From Chryseobacterium sp. G0186 (lineage in GTDB: Bacteria > Bacteroidota > Bacteroidia > Flavobacteriales > Weeksellaceae), in assembly GCF_003815675.1 (NCBI RefSeq), contig NZ_CP033918.1, positions 2,914,001-2,978,000 on the forward strand: a stretch of 64,000 nucleotides of DNA, read 5' to 3'. Positions 11,169 through 20,043 of this stretch are shown one piece after another. The first letter of the stretch is position 1, and every line of letters starts with the position of its first letter. Under the pieces are notes generated by a model. It made no database searches. It had not been told where the DNA came from and saw only the letters and a program-made list of their open reading frames with translations. Position numbers and translations under genes: made by a program.

Positions 11169-11846
11169 CTATTCTTCACAAGCTCTCCAGATCGCATCAT
11201 TCTGCGGAACGGGCGCTATAATTTCAATTTCTTCTTTTGTAACGGGATGAATAAATTCCAGTTTTCTGGCATGAAGGTTAATTCCTCCATCAGGATTGGA
11301 ACGTGGAGAACCATATTTAAGGTCTCCCTTAATTGGAATTCCTGTTTTGGATAACTGAGCCCGGATCTGATGATGTCTTCCGGTTTCAAGATCAATTTCA
11401 AGAAGCAAATAATTATCCAGCGTCTTTATAACATTGTAAGTAAGAATAGCTTCCTTTGCTCCCTCGGTAACTTTAGGAAAAACAATAGCCTTATTATTCT
11501 TTTCGTTTTTCTTCAAGTAATGAACCAGTCTCTGAGTCTGTGGAATCATTTCTTTTCCCACAACAGCCCAATAGGTCTTTTTAACCTCTCGGTTTTTCAC
11601 CATCTGGGTAAGACGTGAAAGCGCCTTGGATGTTTTAGCATAGATCACCAAACCTGAAGTAGGACGGTCTATACGATGAACCAAACCGAGAAAAACATTT
11701 CCCGGCTTGGCATCTCTTATTTTTATAAAATTCTTTATTGATTCTAATAGTGATTCGTCACCCGTCTTGTCTCCCTGTACAAGCTGGCCGACTTTTTTAT
11801 TAACCACCAGAAGATGATTATCCTCATATACAATCTGCTCCTTCAT
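11169..11846 (-). CDS. RluA-family RNA pseudouridine synthase
   Basis: 225 residues. Contains the family motif HRIDRPTSG with the catalytic aspartate at D60, and the C-terminal LETGRHHQIRAQL segment. It has no N-terminal S4 domain, so it resembles the short RluA/TruC-like members; the modified uridine in rRNA or tRNA cannot be told from sequence. It is the last gene of a minus-strand group with a small membrane protein and panB. Confidence 0.88.
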   Translation of the reverse strand: MKEQIVYEDNHLLVVNKKVGQLVQGDKTGDESLLESIKNFIKIRDAKPGNVFLGLVHRIDRPTSGLVIYAKTSKALSRLTQMVKNREVKKTYWAVVGKEMIPQTQRLVHYLKKNEKNNKAIVFPKVTEGAKEAILTYNVIKTLDNYLLLEIDLETGRHHQIRAQLSKTGIPIKGDLKYGSPRSNPDGGINLHARKLEFIHPVTKEEIEIIAPVPQNDAIWRACEE

Positions 11847-11857
11847 AATTCTTTAGC

Positions 11858-12172
11858 CTATCTTCTTCTATTTGAAAGGGAAAGGATAATACCTCCCAAA
11901 AGACCTATGGTCTTTAGTGCTGAAAGCTTTGAATCTTCCGGCAAAAATGCACCTATTACACAAATTCCGGCGGCAGCATACATGGCATACATGAAATTTT
12001 TATTGGTAAGCAATGGTGCCTGAACAAAGAAACTTGCTCCTATCAAAACATAGAAAACCTTTCTGGAAAGCAAGTGATTAATTTCCGGGGAAAATAAATT
12101 AAACCAACCTACTGCAAGGCAGATTAGTGCTCCAATGGATAACATTCCCTGGATGGATTGTTGATTCTGCAT
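11858..12172 (-). CDS. small membrane protein of unknown function
   Basis: 104 residues with three or four hydrophobic segments (about 10-28, 37-55, 62-80, 88-98) and a basic C-terminus (SNRRR). I do not recognise the family. It is tightly packed between panB (3 bp) and the pseudouridine synthase gene (11 bp), so it is co-transcribed with them. Confidence 0.7.
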   Translation of the reverse strand: MQNQQSIQGMLSIGALICLAVGWFNLFSPEINHLLSRKVFYVLIGASFFVQAPLLTNKNFMYAMYAAAGICVIGAFLPEDSKLSALKTIGLLGGIILSLSNRRR

Positions 12173-12175
12173 AGA

Positions 12176-12991
12176 TTAATAGCTTTCGTTTTCGTTAGGA
12201 AATTCAACACTTTTTACATCTTTTACATATTGAGCAACAGCTCCTGTAATTTCAGTGTAAAGATCAAGATATCTTCTCAGGAACTTTGGACTGAATCCTT
12301 TGTTCATCCCAACCATATCATGATATACTAAAACCTGTCCGTCACAGTCTGCACCGGCCCCAATTCCGATAGTAGGAATAGAGATGCTTTCCGTTACTCT
12401 TTTAGCCAATTCTGCAGGTATTTTTTCCAATACAACGGAAAAACATCCTAATTCTTCCAAAAGCTGTGCATCCTGAATTAATTTTTCAGCTTCAGCCTCT
12501 TCTTTTGCTCTTACTTTATAGGTTCCGAATTTGTAAATCGACTGTGGCGTTAATCCCAAATGTCCCATCACCGGAATTCCGGCATTGATGATTTTTTTGA
12601 TTGATTTTGAAATTTCCTTTCCACCTTCAATTTTTACGGCATGAGCACCACCCTCTTTCATCATTCTTACTGCAGATTCCAATGCTTTTTCAGGGTTACT
12701 CTGATAAGTTCCGAAAGGCAAGTCTGCTACCACCAAAGCTCTGTCAGTACCTCTTACCACGCTTTGAGCATGATAGATCATCTGATCCAGTGTAATAGGT
12801 AATGTAGTTTCAAAACCAGCCATTACATTTGCTGCGGAGTCTCCAATCAAAATAGCATCTACGCCACCTGCATCTACCATTTTAGCTGTGGTAAAATCAT
12901 AGGCTGTAAGCATTGTTATTTTTTCCTTGTCGAATTTCATTTTACGCAAGGTTTCAGTCGTAACTTTTTTAATTTCAGAGTGAACAGACAT
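12176..12991 (-). CDS. panB: 3-methyl-2-oxobutanoate hydroxymethyltransferase
   Basis: 271 residues, PanB barrel. Transfers a hydroxymethyl group from methylene-tetrahydrofolate to ketoisovalerate, the first committed step of pantothenate (CoA) synthesis. Visible: [13 protein letters not shown], the metal-binding [25 protein letters not shown] and [14 protein letters not shown]. First gene of its operon; folD, which acts on the same methylene-THF cofactor, lies elsewhere in the window. Confidence 0.97.
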   Translation of the reverse strand: MSVHSEIKKVTTETLRKMKFDKEKITMLTAYDFTTAKMVDAGGVDAILIGDSAANVMAGFETTLPITLDQMIYHAQSVVRGTDRALVVADLPFGTYQSNPEKALESAVRMMKEGGAHAVKIEGGKEISKSIKKIINAGIPVMGHLGLTPQSIYKFGTYKVRAKEEAEAEKLIQDAQLLEELGCFSVVLEKIPAELAKRVTESISIPTIGIGAGADCDGQVLVYHDMVGMNKGFSPKFLRRYLDLYTEITGAVAQYVKDVKSVEFPNENESY

Positions 12992-13016
12992 AATTTATCT
13001 ATTTTTAAAAGTTAAA

Positions 13017-13041
13017 AAGTCGGCCTGTAGCCGACTTAAGT
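13017..13041 (-). terminator. intrinsic terminator after the Crp-type regulator
   Basis: A perfect 8-bp stem (AAGTCGGC 13017-13024 with GCCGACTT 13030-13037). On the minus strand it is followed by a T-rich run, ending the regulator gene before panB. Confidence 0.75.
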
Positions 13042-13054
13042 TTTTGTATGATTT

Positions 13055-13768
13055 TTATAAAACTACGTGACCGAGTTTCATGAGTTTGTCGTGATTTAGA
13101 ATCTTAATGTTTCTCCCATCCACTTCAATCAGACTATCCTGTTTGAATTCGGAGATCAGACGAATGGCACTTTCCGTAGCAGTACCTATGATGTTTGCAA
13201 TTTCTTCCCTTGTTAAAGAGATCTTGATAAATCCTTCAGGATCTACTCCCAGCTTCTGCTCTAAAAGCAATAGTATTTCCGCCAATCTCTCTCTCACCGT
13301 TTTCTGGGCAAGGAAAGTAATGGTATTGGAAGATTCTCCTAATTCGTAGGAAATTTTTTGAAGCATTACGAAAGATAACTGTGGGTCTACTTCCAAAAGA
13401 TACATGAAAATATCTGCTGGTAAGAAAACGCATTCGATATCTGTCATTGCTTCTGCTTTGGCCTGGAAATTTTCCCCGCAAAGCAAAGAACGATAGCCGA
13501 TGATATCCCCTTCTTTGATAAATCTTAAAATCTGATCTTTCCCAAAGGCACCTGATTTCGAAAGTTTGGCAGCACCTTTTTCCAGAACAAATACTCCTTT
13601 TGGAGTCTCTCCGTCCTCGAAAATGGTATCATGTTTCTGAAAACTCAGTTTCTTTTTGCCATTGATATACTTTTCAAAATCTGCGCTAGAAAGCCTTTCC
13701 TTAAATGATTTATCATTAAAAACTTTGGCGAACCTCTCTTCAATTGCTATCTGTTGTTCCTGCGGCAT
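13055..13768 (-). CDS. Crp/Fnr-family transcriptional regulator
   Basis: 237 residues: a cyclic-nucleotide-binding-like beta-roll (about 35-150) and a C-terminal winged helix with the recognition region EEIANIIGTATESAIRLISEF. There is no N-terminal cysteine cluster, so it is not an Fe-S-sensing FNR despite its place beside the cbb3 oxidase locus. It is divergent from ccoI. A good Bacteroidota promoter and an FNR-like palindrome lie just upstream of its start, suggesting autoregulation and a role in controlling the oxidase genes. Confidence 0.88.
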   Translation of the reverse strand: MPQEQQIAIEERFAKVFNDKSFKERLSSADFEKYINGKKKLSFQKHDTIFEDGETPKGVFVLEKGAAKLSKSGAFGKDQILRFIKEGDIIGYRSLLCGENFQAKAEAMTDIECVFLPADIFMYLLEVDPQLSFVMLQKISYELGESSNTITFLAQKTVRERLAEILLLLEQKLGVDPEGFIKISLTREEIANIIGTATESAIRLISEFKQDSLIEVDGRNIKILNHDKLMKLGHVVL

Positions 13769-13774
13769 TTTATA

Positions 13775-13786
13775 TGATATTTATCA
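13775..13786. promoter_or_regulatory. FNR/CRP-like operator palindrome
   Basis: TGATATTTATCA is the core of the FNR-type site TTGAT-N4-ATCAA. It lies between the regulator's own -7 box and start codon, across the expected transcription start, where a bound protein would repress. Confidence 0.5.
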
Positions 13787-13818
13787 CAAAAATAGAACTT
13801 TTTAACACGATAAACAAA
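13787..13818 (-). promoter_or_regulatory. promoter of the Crp-type regulator gene
   Basis: On the minus strand TTTG (13815-13818), 20 bp, then TATTTTTG (13787-13794): an exact match to the Bacteroidota TTTG-N19/21-TAnnTTTG promoter. Confidence 0.7.
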
Positions 13819-13829
13819 AAAAATTGTTA

Positions 13830-13837
13830 TAATTTTG
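13830..13837 (+). promoter_or_regulatory. -7 box for ccoI
   Basis: TAATTTTG matches TAnnTTTG exactly and lies 20 bp before the GTG start. No convincing TTG -33 element is seen at the usual distance, which would fit an activator-dependent promoter. Confidence 0.5.
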
Positions 13838-13856
13838 TAGTTCAATATTTTATGGG

Positions 13857-16235
13857 GTGAGCGAGAACTGTTTTCATTGTGGTCAAGGTATAGAAAAAGA
13901 GAGAATTCTGTTTGATGAAAAGACTTTCTGCTGCAATGGCTGTAAGTCTGTTTATGAGATCCTGAATACGAACAATTTAAGTAATTTCTATGAACTTAAT
14001 AAAGGAGCGGGAATTCGTCCGGGCGATGAAAACTCTACTCAGTTCGATTATTTGGATACACAGGAAATCTTTGAAAAGGTTACCGATTTTTCTGAGGGAA
14101 ACACGAGTCTTGTCACATTTAAAATCCCGGTAATCCACTGTTCTTCTTGCATTTGGCTATTAGAAAGTCTTCATACCCTGAACCCTTACATCAAGTATTC
14201 ACAGGTTAATTTCACCAGAAAGACCTTACAGATATCATTCAACCATAACGACCTGAAATTAAGCGAACTCGCTAATTTCTTAACCAATCTAGGATACAAA
14301 CCTGTCATCAGTCTTGAAACAGCGGAAAAGAATGTTGATCATCTGGACAAATCCCTGCTTGTAAAATTTGCTATTGCAGGTTTTGCATTTGGAAACGGGA
14401 TGTTTTTGGCATTCCCGGAGTATGTGGGAGGTGAAGATTATTGGATGGAGCATTATAAAGGGCTCTTCAGAGTATTGATGTTCCTGCTGGCATGTCCTGT
14501 TGTTTTCTATTCCGCATCAGATTATTATAAATCTGCATGGTATGGATTAAAAAATAAAATCGTCAACATTGATGTTCCTATTGTATTGGGAATCTTTGTT
14601 CTGTTTGGAAGAAGTATCTATGAAGTAGCAACAGATTATGGTCCCGGATATTTCGATACCCTCTGCGGTCTGTTATTTTTCATGCTGATGGGTAAACTTT
14701 TCCAGAAAAGAACCTACAGCGCTCTTTCCTACGACAGGGATTATAAATCTTTTTATCCTATTGCAGTAACAAAAGTAGACTTTAACGGAAAACAGGAGAA
14801 CATCCTTCTTTCTGAAATAAAAGTTGGAGACAGAATCCTTGTTAGAAACCAGGAAATCATACCAGTAGATGCCATTCTTATTAATGGAGAAGGAAATATT
14901 GACAACAGCTTTATTACCGGAGAAAGTGAAAGCATAAGCAAACAGCCCGGAGATAAAATTTTTGCAGGAGGTAAACAGGTTGGATCATCTTTAGAGCTTG
15001 AAGTAATTAAAGATGTAGACCAGAGTTATCTTACTCAGCTTTGGAATAAGGAAGCTTTTAAAAAGCACGAAACAGGACTTGACACACTGACCAATAATAT
15101 CAGTAAATATTTCACATTCATTATTTTAGGAATTGCACTTGTTTCCGGAATTTATTGGGCGTTTATCGATTTAGAGAAAATGTTCCAGGTGATTTCAGCC
15201 ATTCTGATTATCGCATGCCCATGTGCACTTGCGCTGTCCGCACCATTCACTTTTGGACACATTATGAGGATTTTAGGTAGAAATAAGTTCTATGTAAAAG
15301 ATACCTTAACGATTGAAAAAATAGCAAAGCTAGATACTATTGTTTTTGATAAGACAGGAACCATTACTCACAGAAAAAAATCAAGTATTAAGTATAACGG
15401 CTCTGAGATCAAAGAATTTGATTTGCTTAACATCAAGACATTACTAAAAAACTCAAATCACCCTCTTTCAAAATCACTGTATGAATTTATAGAAGTAAGT
15501 GATGACTATTTTACCGTTGAGAATTTCCAGGAAATTTCAGGAAAAGGTTATGAAGCCAGTGTAAGAGGAAATCTTTATAAAATAGGTTCTGCCCGTTACA
15601 ATAACCAGGAACCCAAAAACCTTGAAACAGCTGTTTATATCAGCAAAAATGATCAGTTTATAGGTAAATTCATCTTCAAGAATGAATACCGTCCTAAACT
15701 TAAGGATCTATTTAAAAAACTTACCAACTACCAAATATTTATTCTGAGTGGAGATAACTCCTCAGAGGAGGGCCAGCTTAAGGAACTTATTCCTAACTAC
15801 AAGGGAATGGCCTTTAACCAAAGCCCGGAAGATAAACTGAACTACATCAAAAAACTTCAGGATCAGGACATGAAAGTGGCCATGCTGGGTGACGGTCTGA
15901 ATGATGCAGGAGCATTAAAGCAGAGCAACGTAGGAATCGCCATTGCAGACGATACCAACAGCTTTACCCCATCTTCTGATGTCATTATGAATGGAGACAA
16001 AGTGGTTACTTTAGACAATTACCTGAACGTTTGTAAAGGCTCGATTACGATTGTGAAAATGACATTTATAATCAGTTTTCTTTACAACATTGTTGGTCTA
16101 AGTTACGCTGTCACGGGCCATATGCATCCGCTTTTTGCCGCAATCATCATGCCAATCAGTTCCATTACCGTGGTAACCTTCACCACAATATCAACATGGG
16201 TTTTAGGTAGAAAACACTTCAAAAAGCAGGCTTAA
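13857..16235 (+). CDS. ccoI: cbb3 oxidase-associated copper P-type ATPase
   Basis: 792 residues. Exports copper needed for cbb3 oxidase assembly. In order: N-terminal cysteine pairs (CFHCG; CCNGC), a heavy-metal domain with CSSCIW, membrane helices, the ion-binding CPCALAL (from about residue 454), the phosphorylated DKTGTIT (D about 498) and GDGLND. The start is the GTG at 13857: the ATG five bases upstream opens only ATG-GGG-TGA, whose TGA overlaps the GTG. First gene of the cco locus, divergent from a Crp-type regulator. Confidence 0.93.
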   Translation: MSENCFHCGQGIEKERILFDEKTFCCNGCKSVYEILNTNNLSNFYELNKGAGIRPGDENSTQFDYLDTQEIFEKVTDFSEGNTSLVTFKIPVIHCSSCIWLLESLHTLNPYIKYSQVNFTRKTLQISFNHNDLKLSELANFLTNLGYKPVISLETAEKNVDHLDKSLLVKFAIAGFAFGNGMFLAFPEYVGGEDYWMEHYKGLFRVLMFLLACPVVFYSASDYYKSAWYGLKNKIVNIDVPIVLGIFVLFGRSIYEVATDYGPGYFDTLCGLLFFMLMGKLFQKRTYSALSYDRDYKSFYPIAVTKVDFNGKQENILLSEIKVGDRILVRNQEIIPVDAILINGEGNIDNSFITGESESISKQPGDKIFAGGKQVGSSLELEVIKDVDQSYLTQLWNKEAFKKHETGLDTLTNNISKYFTFIILGIALVSGIYWAFIDLEKMFQVISAILIIACPCALALSAPFTFGHIMRILGRNKFYVKDTLTIEKIAKLDTIVFDKTGTITHRKKSSIKYNGSEIKEFDLLNIKTLLKNSNHPLSKSLYEFIEVSDDYFTVENFQEISGKGYEASVRGNLYKIGSARYNNQEPKNLETAVYISKNDQFIGKFIFKNEYRPKLKDLFKKLTNYQIFILSGDNSSEEGQLKELIPNYKGMAFNQSPEDKLNYIKKLQDQDMKVAMLGDGLNDAGALKQSNVGIAIADDTNSFTPSSDVIMNGDKVVTLDNYLNVCKGSITIVKMTFIISFLYNIVGLSYAVTGHMHPLFAAIIMPISSITVVTFTTISTWVLGRKHFKKQA

Positions 16236-16344
16236 ACGCCCTTATTTAGACTGATTTTAAATTAGCTGAAATCGGCATTTCGTGATGAATGTCATTATTT
16301 TTCACTAAATTTGAACCCCGAAAATAGGTTAATTTTGTTGTCCA

Positions 16345-16554
16345 ATGGATATTCTATATTTAATGATCCTCTGCAGTGTTTCTTTGGCTGCCATTTTCTT
16401 GGTCGTATTTATAGTGTATGCCCGAAAAGGACAGTTTGAAGATGATGAATCTCCGGCTGTCAGAATTCTTCTTGATGATGAAGTCAAGGAAAAGAATGAA
16501 ACTGGCAACAAGGATAAAGACGAAAAAGAAATAGGAGAAAATAATAAAAATTGA
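16345..16554 (+). CDS. ccoS: cbb3 oxidase assembly protein CcoS
   Basis: 69 residues: one N-terminal membrane helix (about 1-24, starting MDILYLMI) followed by YARKGQFEDDESPAVRILLD and a highly charged tail. The GQFEDDESPA stretch is typical of CcoS, which is needed for cofactor insertion into cbb3 oxidase. A TAATTTTG box at 16330-16337, only 8 bp before the ATG, may drive it. Confidence 0.88.
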   Translation: MDILYLMILCSVSLAAIFLVVFIVYARKGQFEDDESPAVRILLDDEVKEKNETGNKDKDEKEIGENNKN

Positions 16555-16575
16555 GAAAAATAGTGAATAGTTGAT

Positions 16576-18837
16576 ATGGAAACACAAAAGTTTAGTTATG
16601 ACAATAGTATTGTCCGTGCGTTCCTCTATGCGACCATTATCTTTGGTTTTATAGGGTTTACGTTTGGGCTTACGGCGGCATTAATGCTTTTCTACCCAGA
16701 ATTACCTGAATTCTTATTCGGGACAGATGACACCACCATTAGAAGTTTATCATCCGGTAACATTCAAGGGTTAATAAACACTCATGGGGCATTTGGTTTT
16801 GGTAGAATCAGAATGTTGCACACCAACACCGTGATCTTTGCGTTCGTGTGTAATATTGTTTATGTTGGAGTGTATTACTCTACGCAAAGATTATTAAAAA
16901 CAAGAATGTATAGTGATACATTATCTTGGATCCATTTCTGGACTTGGCAGTTTATGATCGTAGCTACGTTCATTACGTTCTTTATGGGGATTAATACTTC
17001 AAAAGAATATGCTGAGCACGAATGGCCAATTGATATTTTGATTGCTATATCTTGGATCATTTTCGGAATCAACATGATTCTAACTGTTGCAAAAAGAAGA
17101 GTAAGACACCTTTATGTAGCCATTTGGTTCTATCTTGGTACTTGGGTTGCAGTAGCAATGCTTCATATTTTCAACAATCTTGAAGTTCCATTATCTTTCT
17201 CTGGCTGGAAATCTTATTCTGCATATGCAGGAGCAAAAGATGCTATTGTACAATGGTGGTATGGTCACAATGCCGTGGCATTCATCTTGACAACTCCAGT
17301 TTTAGGTTTAATGTATTATTTCTTACCAAAAGCTGCAGACAGACCGGTTTTCTCTTATAAACTGTCTATTATTCACTTTTGGTCACTAATTTTTGTATAT
17401 ATCTGGGCTGGTCCTCACCACCTTCAGTATACCGCTCTTCCGGCATGGGCACAGGCAGTAGGAACAGGTTTCTCTATTATGCTTATTGCACCGTCTTGGG
17501 GAGGAATGTTAAATGGTCTTCTTACCTTAAGGGGAGCTTGGGATAAAGTAAGGGAAAACCCTATTCTGAAGTTCTTCGTAGTAGCTGTTACTTGTTATGG
17601 TATGGCAACGTTTGAAGGTCCGCTTTTAGCAACTAAAAACATCAACAAAATTGGTCACTTTACGGACTGGGTTATCGGTCACGTACACTTAGGAGCTCTT
17701 GGATGGAATGGTTTCATGGCATTCGGGGTTATCTATTATTTGGTACCAATTCTTTGGAGAACAAAAATGTGGTCTGTAAAATTAGCTAACTGGCATTTCT
17801 GGTTAGGGACATTAGGGATTATTTTCTATGCAGTACCCATGTATATTTCTGGATTCACACAAGGATTAATGTGGAAGCAGTTCAACCCAGACGGAACATT
17901 ATTATGGAAAAACTGGTTAGATACTGTAACGGCTATTATTCCTTACTTTAAAATGAGATTCGTAGGAGGTCTATTCTATATTTCAGGGGCTATCCTAATG
18001 ATTATAAACGTAATTGCTACAGTAAGAAAAGGATCATTCCAAAAAGAAGTTCCTGCTGAAGCGCCTGCATTAGCAAATATCGGAAACAAACGTAAAGAAG
18101 GAGAAGGATTCCACCTTTGGTTGGAAAGAATGCCAATGCTTTTAACAGTATTATCATTATGTACAATTTCAATAGGAAGTATGGTAGAGATTATCCCTAC
18201 CCTATCTCTTAAGAAAAGTGTTCCTACCATTTCAGCAGTAAAACCTTATTCTCCACTTGAATTAGAGGGTAGAGATATCTATATCCGTGAGGGATGTAAC
18301 GCATGTCACTCTCAGATGATCAGACCGTTCAGAGACGAAATCACAAGATTTAACGGTAAGAACGGACAATACTCTAAAGCAGGAGAATTCGTATATGACA
18401 GACCATTCCTATGGGGTTCTAAGAGAACAGGACCGGATTTACATAGAGAAGGTGGTAAAAACCCAAGTTCTTGGCACTACAAGCACATGTACAACCCAAG
18501 ATCTACTTCTGCAGGTTCCATCATGCCTCGTTACCCTTGGTTGATCGCTACTGACCTAGACAGATCTAAAATGGTAGATAAAATGAAGCTGATGAAGAAT
18601 ACATTCGATGTACCTTACACAAAGGCTGAGATTGATTCTGCAGACAAGTGGGCTAATAACCAATCAGCAAAAATTGTAAAAGATATCTTCTCTGAAGCAA
18701 ATGACTTGAAAGTGGCATATGCTAAGAGACCTCAGGGAGAATTAGAGAAAAAAGAAATTGTAGCTCTTATTTCTTATCTTCAGAGATTAGGAACTGATAT
18801 CAAAACAACTGAAATCAAAACAGCAAGTAATAACTAA
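16576..18837 (+). CDS. ccoNO: fused cbb3 cytochrome c oxidase subunits I and II
   Basis: 753 residues. The first roughly 500 are CcoN, the haem-copper catalytic subunit with about 12 membrane helices and histidine ligands in segments such as WWYGHNAVAF and WAGPHHLQY. The remainder is CcoO, a periplasmic monohaem cytochrome with CNACH near 574-578, preceded by a membrane helix around 515. This N-O fusion is known in Bacteroidota. It reduces oxygen with high affinity in the inner membrane. It is followed directly by ccoQ and ccoP. Confidence 0.96.
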   Translation: METQKFSYDNSIVRAFLYATIIFGFIGFTFGLTAALMLFYPELPEFLFGTDDTTIRSLSSGNIQGLINTHGAFGFGRIRMLHTNTVIFAFVCNIVYVGVYYSTQRLLKTRMYSDTLSWIHFWTWQFMIVATFITFFMGINTSKEYAEHEWPIDILIAISWIIFGINMILTVAKRRVRHLYVAIWFYLGTWVAVAMLHIFNNLEVPLSFSGWKSYSAYAGAKDAIVQWWYGHNAVAFILTTPVLGLMYYFLPKAADRPVFSYKLSIIHFWSLIFVYIWAGPHHLQYTALPAWAQAVGTGFSIMLIAPSWGGMLNGLLTLRGAWDKVRENPILKFFVVAVTCYGMATFEGPLLATKNINKIGHFTDWVIGHVHLGALGWNGFMAFGVIYYLVPILWRTKMWSVKLANWHFWLGTLGIIFYAVPMYISGFTQGLMWKQFNPDGTLLWKNWLDTVTAIIPYFKMRFVGGLFYISGAILMIINVIATVRKGSFQKEVPAEAPALANIGNKRKEGEGFHLWLERMPMLLTVLSLCTISIGSMVEIIPTLSLKKSVPTISAVKPYSPLELEGRDIYIREGCNACHSQMIRPFRDEITRFNGKNGQYSKAGEFVYDRPFLWGSKRTGPDLHREGGKNPSSWHYKHMYNPRSTSAGSIMPRYPWLIATDLDRSKMVDKMKLMKNTFDVPYTKAEIDSADKWANNQSAKIVKDIFSEANDLKVAYAKRPQGELEKKEIVALISYLQRLGTDIKTTEIKTASNN

Positions 18838-18855
18838 AAACATTAAAAGGTTCAT

Positions 18856-19056
18856 ATGATTCCTCAGAACTTTAAAGATATATTATCCAATACGGAAAAT
18901 GCTGGCTTCTACCAGACTCTGGCTCTGATTTTCTTTATGCTGTTCTTCGTCGCTTTGATAATCTACGTTTTTAGCAAGCCTAAAAAGTATTACAAAGAGG
19001 AAGAAGAGGCACCACTTGGGGATGATGAAGATGACGATTTTAATTTAAAAAATTAA
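18856..19056 (+). CDS. ccoQ: cbb3 oxidase small subunit CcoQ-like
   Basis: 66 residues with one membrane helix (about 20-41) and an acidic tail (EEEEAPLGDDEDDD). Its size, topology, the FSKPKKYYKEE junction and its place between ccoNO and ccoP identify it as the CcoQ-type subunit that stabilises the complex. It is 18 bp after ccoNO and 9 bp before ccoP. Confidence 0.8.
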   Translation: MIPQNFKDILSNTENAGFYQTLALIFFMLFFVALIIYVFSKPKKYYKEEEEAPLGDDEDDDFNLKN

Positions 19057-19065
19057 ACTATTTTT

Positions 19066-19947
19066 ATGAGACAAAGAACACCTGTTATCGTAAACATCTT
19101 AATAATAATCGGACTTTTAATCGTTTTTTATTATTTGTTTGTACAGAGCTACGCGTTCCTAGCTTCGCCTTACTTCTGGGGAACTGTTGTAATTGCCGGT
19201 ATTCTGGCATACATCCACAGTGCTATTGGAGATTTGATTGAAAACAACAAATTCAAACAATTATCTCCGGAAGAAAAAGCAGCTTATTTAGCTGAAAAGA
19301 AAATTCCTTTCTTAAGAAGAATGTACGATGCTGCTTTCAAAAAGCAATCTGCTTCTGAAGAAAAAGATATCCTTATTGACCACGGTTTTGATGGGATTAT
19401 GGAATTGGATAATCAGTTACCAAAATGGTGGGTAGGTTTATTCTATTTTGGGACCGCTTTTTGTATTGTATACATTGCAGCTTATTCTTTCACAGATTTC
19501 GCACATCCATTGAGCGAATATGAAAAAGAATACAAAGAGCAAATGGCAAGTATTGCAGAGTATGAAAAGAATCAGCCTCCTGTAACGATTGAAACAGCTA
19601 AGTACTCAGCTGATAATATCGCAGATGGTAAAGAATTATTCAAAACGAACTGTGCATCTTGTCACAAAGAAGACGGTAGTGGAGGTATTGGTCCAAACCT
19701 TACGGATAACCAATGGATCAACATGCCGGAGAAAACTTTATTCAAGAATGTATTCCATATGGACTGGAATGGTTCTCCTACAAACCCTGCGATGAGAGCA
19801 TTCGGGAAAAACGGAGAAGTTTCTGGAGCTGAAATTGAAAAGATTGCAGCGTATGTATATCACATCAACCAGGAATTACCACCAGTGACTCAGGCTCAAG
19901 GAGGAGCTGCTCCTCAAGGAACTGAAGCACATTGGGAAAAAGAATAA
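19066..19947 (+). CDS. ccoP: cbb3 oxidase cytochrome c subunit CcoP
   Basis: 293 residues. Two N-terminal membrane helices (about 8-45), a further one (about 123-145), then a cytochrome c domain with a single haem motif CASCH (about 196-200) and a distal methionine likely in NPAMRAFG. Proteobacterial CcoP carries two CxxCH motifs; only one is present here. Electrons pass through this subunit to CcoO and then CcoN. A strong terminator follows. Confidence 0.93.
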   Translation: MRQRTPVIVNILIIIGLLIVFYYLFVQSYAFLASPYFWGTVVIAGILAYIHSAIGDLIENNKFKQLSPEEKAAYLAEKKIPFLRRMYDAAFKKQSASEEKDILIDHGFDGIMELDNQLPKWWVGLFYFGTAFCIVYIAAYSFTDFAHPLSEYEKEYKEQMASIAEYEKNQPPVTIETAKYSADNIADGKELFKTNCASCHKEDGSGGIGPNLTDNQWINMPEKTLFKNVFHMDWNGSPTNPAMRAFGKNGEVSGAEIEKIAAYVYHINQELPPVTQAQGGAAPQGTEAHWEKE

Positions 19948-19971
19948 TTTAGAAAAATTAGAAACATATGA

Positions 19972-20025
19972 AAAAAACATAATTTGTTATTACCTTAAAA
20001 ATAGTAACGAATTATGTTTTTTCTT
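19972..20025 (+). terminator. intrinsic terminator after ccoP
   Basis: An 18-position inverted repeat (19972-19989 with 20005-20022) pairs throughout, allowing one G-U. The 5' arm begins with A6 and the 3' arm ends with T6, so it could work both ways. It separates the oxidase structural genes from ccoG-ccoH. Confidence 0.85.
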
Positions 20026-20043
20026 TTTTAAACACATTACAAT

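Noticed and set aside
13055..13768. Calling the regulator FNR (oxygen-sensing)
   Set aside because: There is no N-terminal cysteine cluster for an Fe-S centre; only the family level is safe.
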